The position numbers and the translations under genes are program-made. From Granulicoccus phenolivorans DSM 17626 = NBRC 107789 = JCM 15570 (GTDB lineage: Bacteria; Actinomycetota; Actinomycetes; Propionibacteriales; Propionibacteriaceae), in NCBI RefSeq assembly GCF_000423085.1, contig NZ_AUHH01000008.1, forward strand, positions 120,800-184,799: a stretch of 64,000 nt of DNA, written 5' to 3'. Shown in pieces: positions 32,902 to 40,084 of this stretch (positions within the stretch are counted from its first letter, which is position 1; each line of letters begins with the position of its first letter). Below the pieces are notes generated by a model, which saw only the letters and a list, made by a program, of their open reading frames with translations, did no database searches and had not been told where the DNA came from.

Positions 32902-33977
32902 AGCCTCCGCCCTGCCAGCGCTGGCGCCGACGCAGCACGCGGACGATCGGTCTCCACCGAGTTCGCAGCCGTACGGGAGGTGCGCGGACTGGGAGCGTCG
33001 CGTTCGAGTCCGGGCGGGGTGCCGTCGCCGACCTGGAGCGTGTCGAGCTGGTCGAGGATCGCCAGCGCGGTCTTCCGCACCCGCTCGCCGGTGGACTGCA
33101 CCACCTGGACGGGCTCTTGGCCGTCCACGCGGGCGGCCCAGGTCGAGACGTACGGGATCGTGTACCCGGTGGTGTCCATGCCGTGCGCGGCACCGATCAT
33201 CAGCGCGACGGACTCGGCTTCGACCTCGCGGATGCCGCGATGCTGACGTGCTTCCTCGTCGTCGGGATCGTGCATCAGCACGTGCGCCAGCTCGTGCGCG
33301 AGCGTCTTGACCTGCGCAGCAGGGTCCATGTTCTCCCGCACCGCTACCGTGCGCTCCTCATAGTCGGTCATGCCGTTCGCGCCGGAGATCATCCCCTCGT
33401 GTGGCACCCGCAGCACCTCGAACCCCGCGCCGCGAATCTGCCCGGCCAGCCCGTCCCACAGCCCCGAGGGTGCTTCGCCTTCCAGCAGCGTCGGAGCGGG
33501 CGGAACTGGCAATGGTTCTCCGTCGGTCTGGGAGGCATCCCACACGTAGGCCGGCCGGGCTCCGACCATCCGCGAGCGCACCACCTCGCCGGCCTTCGGC
33601 GTCTCCCTCGGCCCGAGCCGCCGCCACGAGCCCGCATCGGCAGGGGTCGCGGTGGCGAACCGGCCCGTCACGGGCGCGAAGATCATGTAGCCCGGCTGGC
33701 CCTTCATCACCTGCCGACCGAGCCCCTGCCACTGCCGGTACCCGGCAACCAGGGTGGGGAAGGGTTCGGGCACGCGGCCTGCCTCGAACGCGGCTTCGTG
33801 CTGCACCCAGATCAGCATCGTGTTGTTGAACGACCGCGACCGGAACCGCGCCGCGAAGGCGAGCGCCTGGCGCCAGTCGTCACCCGAGACCAGCGACTCG
33901 ACCGCGCCGGTCAGCTTCTCGTGCAGCTCGTCGAGCTTCGCCTCTCGCGCCGCGCGGGCGTCCTCGTTCGATGCCAT
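32898..33977 (-). CDS. ArdC-like anti-restriction / zincin protein (copy 1)
   Basis: A 359-residue protein from ATG 33977 (MASNEDARAAREAKLDELHEKLTGAVESLVSGDDW). The N-terminal ArdC/DUF1738 ssDNA-binding region is followed by the zinc motif HELAHVLMHDP (HExxH) and a downstream glutamate (VEAESVAL). ArdC-type proteins block host restriction and transcription entry checks during transfer. The operators at 34122-34226 lie upstream. It is the first gene of the minus-strand operon. Confidence 0.85.
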   Translation of the reverse strand: MASNEDARAAREAKLDELHEKLTGAVESLVSGDDWRQALAFAARFRSRSFNNTMLIWVQHEAAFEAGRVPEPFPTLVAGYRQWQGLGRQVMKGQPGYMIFAPVTGRFATATPADAGSWRRLGPRETPKAGEVVRSRMVGARPAYVWDASQTDGEPLPVPPAPTLLEGEAPSGLWDGLAGQIRGAGFEVLRVPHEGMISGANGMTDYEERTVAVRENMDPAAQVKTLAHELAHVLMHDPDDEEARQHRGIREVEAESVALMIGAAHGMDTTGYTIPYVSTWAARVDGQEPVQVVQSTGERVRKTALAILDQLDTLQVGDGTPPGLERDAPSPRTSRTAANSVETDRPRAASAPALAGRRL

Positions 33978-34121
33978 GCTCCGGCCTCCTCTTCGGCGGG
34001 CCGCGACGCGGCTGCGCGCGGCGGTACACCTGGCAGGTAGGCGCGAACACCCGCGCCCAGACCGTGAGCTGGACATCGTTCACCTCCTTGAGGCAGCCCG
34101 AGCCGAGACCGGGACGCAACA

Positions 34122-34226
34122 TTGAGCATGCTCAAAATGCCCCGGAGTCCTGTTCTAACACTGACCGTTGAGCATGCGCAAGCCTTGATTTGTGCATGCT
34201 CAACGAGTACGGTTGAGCATGCACAA
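34122..34226. promoter_or_regulatory. Array of four palindromic operators between divergent promoters
   Basis: Four copies of the 14-bp palindrome TTG(A/T)GCATGC(T/G/A)CAA lie at 34122-34135 (perfect), 34168-34181, 34190-34203 and 34213-34226. The last three start 22-23 bp apart, about two helical turns, so dimers would lie on one face of the DNA. They sit between the ArdC promoter (minus) and the EspR-like regulator (plus). Autoregulation by the adjacent XRE protein is the simplest reading. Confidence 0.8.
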
Positions 34227-34287
34227 CCACCTTCTGGGTGGACTACATCGATGCCTTGCCCGTTGCGAAGGGAAGGGGGTCACCGTC

Positions 34288-34719
34288 ATGACCGAAGACG
34301 AGAGCCAGGCTGCGGCCGAAGACCTCGCCAAACGTCTGCGGCTCCTGATGGATGTCGCCGTCGCCGAGTCCGGCACGGAGCCGACCTACTCGCAGATCGC
34401 CGGCTACCTCCAAGAACGAGGCACCAACCTGTCGCGGTCGCGCTGGACGTACATGGTCAACGGCCACCGCTACGTCCAAGACCCCGCCGTCTTCGAAGGG
34501 CTCGCGGAGTTCTTCGACGTGGACGCCGCGTTCCTGCTCGGCGAGGACGGTGCTGCCACTCCCGAGAAGGTCTCTGCGCAGCTCGACCTGGTTCGGTCCA
34601 TGCGTGCCGCGAAGGTGAAGTCCTACGCTGCCCGCACCCTCGGCGATATCTCGCCGAAAGCACTCCACGCCATCACCAAGTTCCTGGACGAGGAAATGAC
34701 ACACATGCCCGAGCACTGA
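34288..34719 (+). CDS. EspR-like XRE transcriptional regulator
   Basis: A 143-residue protein from ATG 34288, with GGAAGGGGG ahead; an upstream in-frame ATG overlaps an operator and is unlikely. Residues 25-80 form an XRE helix-turn-helix (YSQIAGYLQERGTNLSRSRWTYMVNGHRYVQDPAVFEGLAEFFDVDAAFLLG). The C-terminal helices (SAQLDLVRSMRAAKVKSYAARTLGDISPKALHAITKFLDEE) mirror the dimer domain of mycobacterial EspR. The four palindromes upstream probably are its sites. An ImmA/IrrE peptidase follows 59 bp downstream, the classical partner that cleaves XRE repressors. Confidence 0.78.
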   Translation: MTEDESQAAAEDLAKRLRLLMDVAVAESGTEPTYSQIAGYLQERGTNLSRSRWTYMVNGHRYVQDPAVFEGLAEFFDVDAAFLLGEDGAATPEKVSAQLDLVRSMRAAKVKSYAARTLGDISPKALHAITKFLDEEMTHMPEH

Positions 34720-34778
34720 CCGGTACCGCACGATGGAGCCGCCACCGGTCCCTGCTCCCTACAGAGAAGGGGCGAACC

Positions 34779-35243
34779 GTGAAGATCGAACAGACCGTAT
34801 CGGCGGCCGTCGCGGGCCTTGAGCTCGGCAATACCTTCGCCCTTGACGATCTCCTCCACACCGTCCAAGACCGGCGGCACCGTAGGCTCCGCGTCGTCGA
34901 ACTCGCAGACCTCGACACCCACGACGGCCTCTGCGCGCTCTGGCTCTCCACCGATGCCGAAGACGTCGTGCTTCACGCCCGCAGCGACTCCGCGCTGCAT
35001 CGCCAGCAGTTCGTGCTCCACGAGCTCGCCCACATGATCCTTGGCCACGGCGAAGGCGACGGCTGTGCAGTCGGGGAGGTACTGCTGCCCAACATCCCGC
35101 CGTACACCAGAGGTCGCCTGCTCAGGCGGCAAGACCTCGACAGCGAAACCGAGATCGCCGCCGAGTCCCTCGCCGACCGGCTCGCCGCCGGCATCCGAGG
35201 GTCGGTGTTCGCGGAGTCCAGATACTCGGAGATATTCGGATGA
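34779..35243 (+). CDS. ImmA/IrrE-family metallopeptidase
   Basis: A 154-residue protein from GTG 34779 (VKIEQTVSAAVAGLELGNTF). It has the zinc motif QFVLHELAHMILGH (HExxH) and a downstream acidic helix (SETEIAAESLADRLAAGI), the ImmA/IrrE arrangement. In ICEBs1 ImmA cleaves the XRE repressor ImmR, and IrrE acts likewise on DdrO; a similar action on the EspR-like regulator is inferred. The stop overlaps the next start (ATGA). Confidence 0.8.
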   Translation: MKIEQTVSAAVAGLELGNTFALDDLLHTVQDRRHRRLRVVELADLDTHDGLCALWLSTDAEDVVLHARSDSALHRQQFVLHELAHMILGHGEGDGCAVGEVLLPNIPPYTRGRLLRRQDLDSETEIAAESLADRLAAGIRGSVFAESRYSEIFG

Positions 35244-36250
35244 TCCAGACGCTCGTCGCAACGCTCATGTGGGCGCTCGTGGCGAGCCTGCTCATCTTCC
35301 GACGCAAACGCACCGACCGAAGCATCACCTACGCCGCCCTCACCATCGCCATCGCGATGACGCTCAACGTGGATGCCGCCTACAGCGCCGTCGATCGACT
35401 GCTCGGTGGCACCAACCTCGCCACCCTGATCGCGGACGCGCTCCTGATGACCGGGCTGTTCTTCCTCGGCCGCGGCGTCATGAAGACCGGCGAGTACCGG
35501 CCCAGGCTCGTCCGAGCCGCCGTCAGCATCCCCGTCCTGCTCGTCGCGCTGCTCGCGATCACCGCATCGTTCCTGCTCATCGACCGCGGCACCACTACCA
35601 CACGATTTATGATCGACCTCGGCGCACAGCCAGCGGCGGCGGTCTACTCGATCATCAACTTCACCTACTGCCTCGTCATTGTCGTGGCGATGCTCGTCCT
35701 CGCCATAAGGCAGTACCGGCACAACACCGGCATCCAGCACCTCCCCGCGGCACTGTTGAGCCTGGGGTCGGCGTTCGGCGTCGCGCTCTGCCTCGCCGTG
35801 ATCGTCATGGACGTTGCCCACGCCACGGGCCACCTCGACCTCATGCACACTATCCAGTCCGCCTACGATCCGCTCTCCGTCCTGACCTTCGTGTTCCTCT
35901 GTGCCGGGTTCGCGATCCAGCCTGCCGTCCGTCGCGCTCAGCACCGCGCCCGGCAGAGGCAGACCGTCGCCCTCACAGCGCAGCTGGAGTCGCTTTGGCA
36001 CCAGGCGACGCGCGCACGGCCCGGGCTGAGCCAGGCCGACCCCCTCGCCGCCAGTAGCGAAGACCCCGAAGGGCACCTCCACCGAGTGATCGTCGAAATC
36101 CGCGACGCGATGATCGACCCTCGCATCACCTTCGACATCAGCACCGACGACCGCGACCTGCTCGAACGCGCCGAGAGCCACCTCGTCGGAAGCGACAGTG
36201 CCCTCGCGACGACCTCGCCCGTTCCCTACGTCGAGGAGCGGGAGTCGTGA
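35240..36250 (+). CDS. MAB_1171c-type membrane protein (DUF6545-like)
   Basis: A 336-residue protein with seven predicted membrane helices in the first 230 residues (TLVATLMWALVASLLIF, LIADALLMTGLFFLGRGV, AVSIPVLLVALLAITASFLLI, YSIINFTYCLVIVVAMLVLAI, ALLSLGSAFGVALCLAVIVMDV, VLTFVFLCAGFAIQ). The C-terminal cytosolic helical tail (RQRQTVALTAQLESLWHQATRARPGLSQADPLAASSEDPEGHLHRVIVEIRDAMIDPR) is diagnostic of the MAB_1171c group. The family co-occurs with ImmA/IrrE genes in Actinomycetota. Function unknown; the tail could be the substrate of a sensing cascade. Confidence 0.72.
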   Translation: MIQTLVATLMWALVASLLIFRRKRTDRSITYAALTIAIAMTLNVDAAYSAVDRLLGGTNLATLIADALLMTGLFFLGRGVMKTGEYRPRLVRAAVSIPVLLVALLAITASFLLIDRGTTTTRFMIDLGAQPAAAVYSIINFTYCLVIVVAMLVLAIRQYRHNTGIQHLPAALLSLGSAFGVALCLAVIVMDVAHATGHLDLMHTIQSAYDPLSVLTFVFLCAGFAIQPAVRRAQHRARQRQTVALTAQLESLWHQATRARPGLSQADPLAASSEDPEGHLHRVIVEIRDAMIDPRITFDISTDDRDLLERAESHLVGSDSALATTSPVPYVEERES

Positions 36251-37383
36251 TAGGCCGCATCGCTCTCGGCGCTGGGGCCGCGGCGGCAGCGGTTGCCGGG
36301 GTCGGGTGGGCCATCGCGCGGCGGCTCACCGCACCCGTCGGCCCACGAATGTTCGACCTCACCGTTCGAGGCGTCGAGTACACCGACGACGGCGACCTGA
36401 TCGTGCTCGACCGCACCGACCAGGCCGCCGCGCCAGGCATCTACAATCTCTGGTTCGAGCACGGCGGCTGGGCGCAGCTCGCCACAGATAGCGTCGATCG
36501 AGGACCCACCCGCGTCGCTCGCAGGATCACGGGCACCACATCGGGTTTCACTCCGAAGACCGGCGATTGCGCCTCCTGGAGCGGCATCTACTACGCCACC
36601 CCAGCCGACGCCGGACTCCACACACGCGACATCACCATCACGACCCCCGCAGGACCATGCCCGGCCTGGCGCATCGACGGCGACCTCGCGACCTGGGCCA
36701 TCCACATCCACGGCCTCGGCAGCACCCGCGCCGGCACCCTCCGCGGCGTCCTCGCCGCAACCGAACTCGGCTACACCTCCCTCGTCGTCAGCTACCGCAA
36801 CACAGCAGAAGGGCCGCGAGTTGGCACCGGCCGGACGACCTTCGGCTACGCAGAGACGAGCGACGTTGACGAGGCCATCGGGTACGCCGTCCGACGAGGA
36901 GCCGAACAGGTCGTGATCTTCGGCTGGTCGATGGGTGCCGCTGTCGCTCTCCAGCTCGCCGACCACCCGCGACATCCGGGACTGATCGCCGCGCTCGTAC
37001 TCGACTCCCCAGTCCTCAACTGGACCGAAGTCATCAAGTCCAACTGCGCCCGCAGCGGATGGCCTGCAGCAGCCGGGCACCTCGCGATCCCGTGGCTCAC
37101 CCTCGACCCACTGGCACGCACAGTCGGCCTGCCAGGACGCATCCCACTTCCCACCTTCGACTGGACATCCCGAGCCGTAGAGCTCAACACGCCGACCCTG
37201 ATCCTCCACGGCACCCGAGACGACTCCGTGCCGATCCGGCTCTCACAAGCACTCCGAGACGCTCGCCCGGACCTCGTTGAGCTTGAGACCTTCGATGCCG
37301 GCCACACCCTCTGCTGGAACAGCGATCTGGACCGCTGGCGGAACACGGTGACCGCCTGGCTCAAGGTGCGCATCCCACGCTGA
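36247..37383 (+). CDS. Alpha/beta hydrolase
   Basis: A 378-residue protein from GTG 36247, overlapping the upstream stop (GTGA). An N-terminal helix (IALGAGAAAAAVAGVGWAI) may anchor it to the membrane. Residues 150-370 hold the hydrolase fold: HIHGLGSTRAGT, the nucleophile elbow VIFGWSMGAAVAL (Ser in GWSMG), an acid near ILHGTRDDSVPI and histidine in DAGHTLCW. The N-terminal 140 residues are beta-rich and lack assigned function. With the regulator-peptidase-membrane protein trio it forms a four-gene operon. Confidence 0.82.
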   Translation: MIGRIALGAGAAAAAVAGVGWAIARRLTAPVGPRMFDLTVRGVEYTDDGDLIVLDRTDQAAAPGIYNLWFEHGGWAQLATDSVDRGPTRVARRITGTTSGFTPKTGDCASWSGIYYATPADAGLHTRDITITTPAGPCPAWRIDGDLATWAIHIHGLGSTRAGTLRGVLAATELGYTSLVVSYRNTAEGPRVGTGRTTFGYAETSDVDEAIGYAVRRGAEQVVIFGWSMGAAVALQLADHPRHPGLIAALVLDSPVLNWTEVIKSNCARSGWPAAAGHLAIPWLTLDPLARTVGLPGRIPLPTFDWTSRAVELNTPTLILHGTRDDSVPIRLSQALRDARPDLVELETFDAGHTLCWNSDLDRWRNTVTAWLKVRIPR

Positions 37384-37518
37384 TCGGCAGAACGCAGCGG
37401 CCACTCTCGAAACCCGTCTCGTTCGGCCACGCCCGGAGAAACCCAACTCAAGCCGTACCTCAGCCGGTATCATCGTGGGTGTTGGCCTGCCTGGGCCATT
37501 GAGCGAGGGAGGACCAAC

Positions 37519-37779
37519 GTGGCTGAGCCGTGGCTGTCCGCAGACGACATCGCCGCCCACCTCGGGGTCACCAAAGACACCGTCTACACCTGGATCGCCG
37601 AGAAGGCCATGCCCGCCCACAAGGTCGGACGCCTCTGGAAGTTCCAAGCCAGCGAGATAGACGACTGGGTGCGCGCGGGTGCGGCGGCCAGTGACCAAGA
37701 GCTCCACGTAGCCCATCCCGGTGTCGGTGGACGCTCCTACGCTCATGACAACGACGAGCACCGGGAGGGGGGAAGATGA
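37519..37779 (+). CDS. Excisionase-type HTH protein, first gene of the restriction-like operon
   Basis: An 86-residue protein with the HTH_17 excisionase motif (WLSADDIAAHLGVTKDTVYTWIAEKAMPAHKVGRLWKFQASEIDDWVRAG). Small HTH proteins of this kind commonly lead actinobacterial methyltransferase operons and act as controller-like regulators. The end overlaps the methyltransferase start (ATGA). The 135 bp upstream hold the likely promoter. Confidence 0.82.
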   Translation: MAEPWLSADDIAAHLGVTKDTVYTWIAEKAMPAHKVGRLWKFQASEIDDWVRAGAAASDQELHVAHPGVGGRSYAHDNDEHREGGR

Positions 37780-38420
37780 ACCTGAAAGACGCCCAGCGCT
37801 TGGTGAAGTCCAAGCAACGCGTTGCGGACCACGGCGAGGTGTTCACGCCGGCGTGGATGGTCGAGGACATGCTCGACCTCGTTAAGCACGAGTCTGAGCG
37901 GATCGACTCCCGCGTACTCGAACCCGCCTGCGGCTCGGGCAACTTCCTCATCCCCGTCCTGGCTCGCAAGCTCGCCACGGTCGAGCTTCGGCACGGCAAG
38001 AGCGAGTTCGAGAAGCGCCACTACGCATTGTTCGCGCTCATGTGCACCTACGGTATCGAACTTCTCGCAGACAACGCCGAAGAGTGCCGTCACAATCTCG
38101 CCGAGGTGTTCAACACGTTCTTGGGTATCGGCAACGATGACCAGTGGGCACGAGCGGCCCGCGCGGTTCTCACCGTGAACATCGTCCAGGGCGATGCCTT
38201 GACCATGACCGTGCCAAGCGGCCAGCCGATCACCTTTCCTGAGTGGGGCTACCTCGGCAAAGGCAAGTTCCAGAGGCGCGACTTTCGCTACGACGACCTC
38301 ACTCAGCGCGCCTCGTACGAGGGAACCCTATTCGGCGAGCTCGATGACGAGGACCTGTTCGTCCCCGCGCAGACTTACCCGACGATGACCGTCATTCAGA
38401 TCGCCGAGGCCGCCGCGTGA
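37776..38420 (+). CDS. DNA methyltransferase subunit with SAM-binding motif I
   Basis: A 214-residue N6-adenine-methylase-like protein. It has the FTPAWMVEDML region and motif I VLEPACGSGNFLIPVLARKL (residues 49-57 EPACGSGNF), followed by the helix FALMCTYGIELLADNAEECRHNL (motif II/III type). It ends without any NPPY catalytic motif, although a complete enzyme would need about 350 residues more. It probably binds SAM and works with the next protein, which carries NPPY. The start and stop both overlap neighbours by 4 bp. Confidence 0.78.
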   Translation: MNLKDAQRLVKSKQRVADHGEVFTPAWMVEDMLDLVKHESERIDSRVLEPACGSGNFLIPVLARKLATVELRHGKSEFEKRHYALFALMCTYGIELLADNAEECRHNLAEVFNTFLGIGNDDQWARAARAVLTVNIVQGDALTMTVPSGQPITFPEWGYLGKGKFQRRDFRYDDLTQRASYEGTLFGELDDEDLFVPAQTYPTMTVIQIAEAAA

Positions 38421-40084
38421 CCCTTGCACCTTTGACTCTCCGAGGGCACAACCCGGATGTCTTGACCTGCATCGCGAACCTCTCCAACGATGAGGTCTTC
38501 ACCCCGCCGGAGTTCGCGAACCAGATGCTCGACACGCTTGCCGCCGCGTGGGCAGACGCCAACGACGGCGCCGACATCTGGGCCAACCCCGATGTCACGT
38601 TCCTCGATCCGTTCACCAAGTCTGGTGTGTTCCTCCGCGAGATCGTGCGCCGACTCACCGACGGCCTGATCCTGACGATCCCCGACCTCACCGAACGCGT
38701 CGATCACATCCTCACCCACCAAGTGTTCGGCATCGGGATCACCCAACTCACGGCGCTGCTCGCGCGCCGGAGCGTCTACTGCTCGAAGTTCGCCAACGGC
38801 CCGCACTCGATCGCTAGGTCATTCACGACCGAGGACGGCAACATCTGGTTCGAGCGCACCGAGCACACCTGGGGCGGCGGGAAGCGGGAGTTCCGTGCTG
38901 ATCCACTGACCAGCGAGGAAGTCGCCGTCTATACCAACCGCAAGTGCATCTACTGCGGCGCAGGCGAGGATGACTACGCCCGTGGTGACGACCTTGAGAC
39001 TCACGCCTACGCCTTCATCCACACCGACGACATCAAAGCCCGCATCGCGGAGCTGTTCGGAGACACCATGCAGTTCGACGTCATCATCGGCAACCCGCCC
39101 TACCAGCTCAGCGACGGCGGTCATGGGACCAGCGCCGCCCCGATCTATCAACTCTTCGTAGAGCAGGCCAAGAAACTCGACCCGCGTTTCTTGTCCATGA
39201 TCGTTCCCTCGCGTTGGTTTGCGGGAGGAAAAGGCCTCGATGAGTTCAGGGAGTCAATGCTGACCGACAGCCGCGTGCGGGCAATCAACGATTACCTGAG
39301 CGCTTCGGACGTGTTCCCAGGCGTCGGACTAAAGGGCGGGGTGTGCTACTTCCTCTGGGATCGCGACCACCCCGGACTCTGCGAGGTCACCACCCACTTC
39401 AAGGATTGGCCGACGACCACGGCCACTCGCTCTTTGCTCGAACCAGGCGCGGATGTCTTCATCCGGTTCAACGAGGCTCTGTCAATCTTGCGCAAGGTGA
39501 TTGCCGTCGAGACCGGGCAGGAGCACTCGCTGGCACTGCCGGAGAGCAAGCGCTTCGAAAGGCTGGTCAGCTCCCGTAAGCCCTTTGGATTTGAGACCAC
39601 GTTCAAGGGCAGAGCGTCAAAGGCGCCTGGCGACGTGCTCATCTACCAGAACGGTGGGACTGGGTATGTGGACCGAGCATCGATCCCTTCGGGCGCTCAC
39701 CTCATCGATGGCTGGAAGGTTTACGTTGGCCGCGCCGCGCCCGGCACGGGAAATAAGGACACCTATCCCCATCGGATCATCAGCACTCCCTTCCTTGGCG
39801 AGAGCGGGAGCATCTCCTCCGAGACGTACCTCTGCATCGGAACCTTCGATACACGAGGAGAGGCGGAGAGCGCGCTGTCGTACCTCCGCTGCCGTCTGAC
39901 GCGCTTTCTCATCCTCCTTCACAAGCCCTCGCAAGACACCACGCGGAAGGTCTATGCCTTCGTTCCGACCCAGGATTGGACGCGAGACTGGAACGATCAT
40001 GATCTTTACGAGAAGTACGGACTCTCGGAAGACGAGATCGACTTCGTCGAGCGGATCGTTCGCCCGATGGAGGCGGACGAGTGA
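38417..40084 (+). CDS. Eco57I-type DNA methyltransferase subunit with NPPY motif
   Basis: A 555-residue protein with FTPPEFANQMLDTL, a degenerate motif I (TFLDPFTKSGVFLREIVRRL, residues 61-80) and the catalytic motif IV QFDVIIGNPPYQLSDGG (NPPY 226-229). A CxxC pair (NRKCIYCGAGEDD, about residues 175-186) may bind zinc. The last 200 residues, IYQNGGTGYVDRASIPSGAHLIDGWKVYVGRAAPGTG, look like a target-recognition domain. Motif I lacks the CGSG of the upstream subunit, so the two may complement each other. Operon coupling is ATGA-type on both sides. Confidence 0.82.
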   Translation: MTLAPLTLRGHNPDVLTCIANLSNDEVFTPPEFANQMLDTLAAAWADANDGADIWANPDVTFLDPFTKSGVFLREIVRRLTDGLILTIPDLTERVDHILTHQVFGIGITQLTALLARRSVYCSKFANGPHSIARSFTTEDGNIWFERTEHTWGGGKREFRADPLTSEEVAVYTNRKCIYCGAGEDDYARGDDLETHAYAFIHTDDIKARIAELFGDTMQFDVIIGNPPYQLSDGGHGTSAAPIYQLFVEQAKKLDPRFLSMIVPSRWFAGGKGLDEFRESMLTDSRVRAINDYLSASDVFPGVGLKGGVCYFLWDRDHPGLCEVTTHFKDWPTTTATRSLLEPGADVFIRFNEALSILRKVIAVETGQEHSLALPESKRFERLVSSRKPFGFETTFKGRASKAPGDVLIYQNGGTGYVDRASIPSGAHLIDGWKVYVGRAAPGTGNKDTYPHRIISTPFLGESGSISSETYLCIGTFDTRGEAESALSYLRCRLTRFLILLHKPSQDTTRKVYAFVPTQDWTRDWNDHDLYEKYGLSEDEIDFVERIVRPMEADE

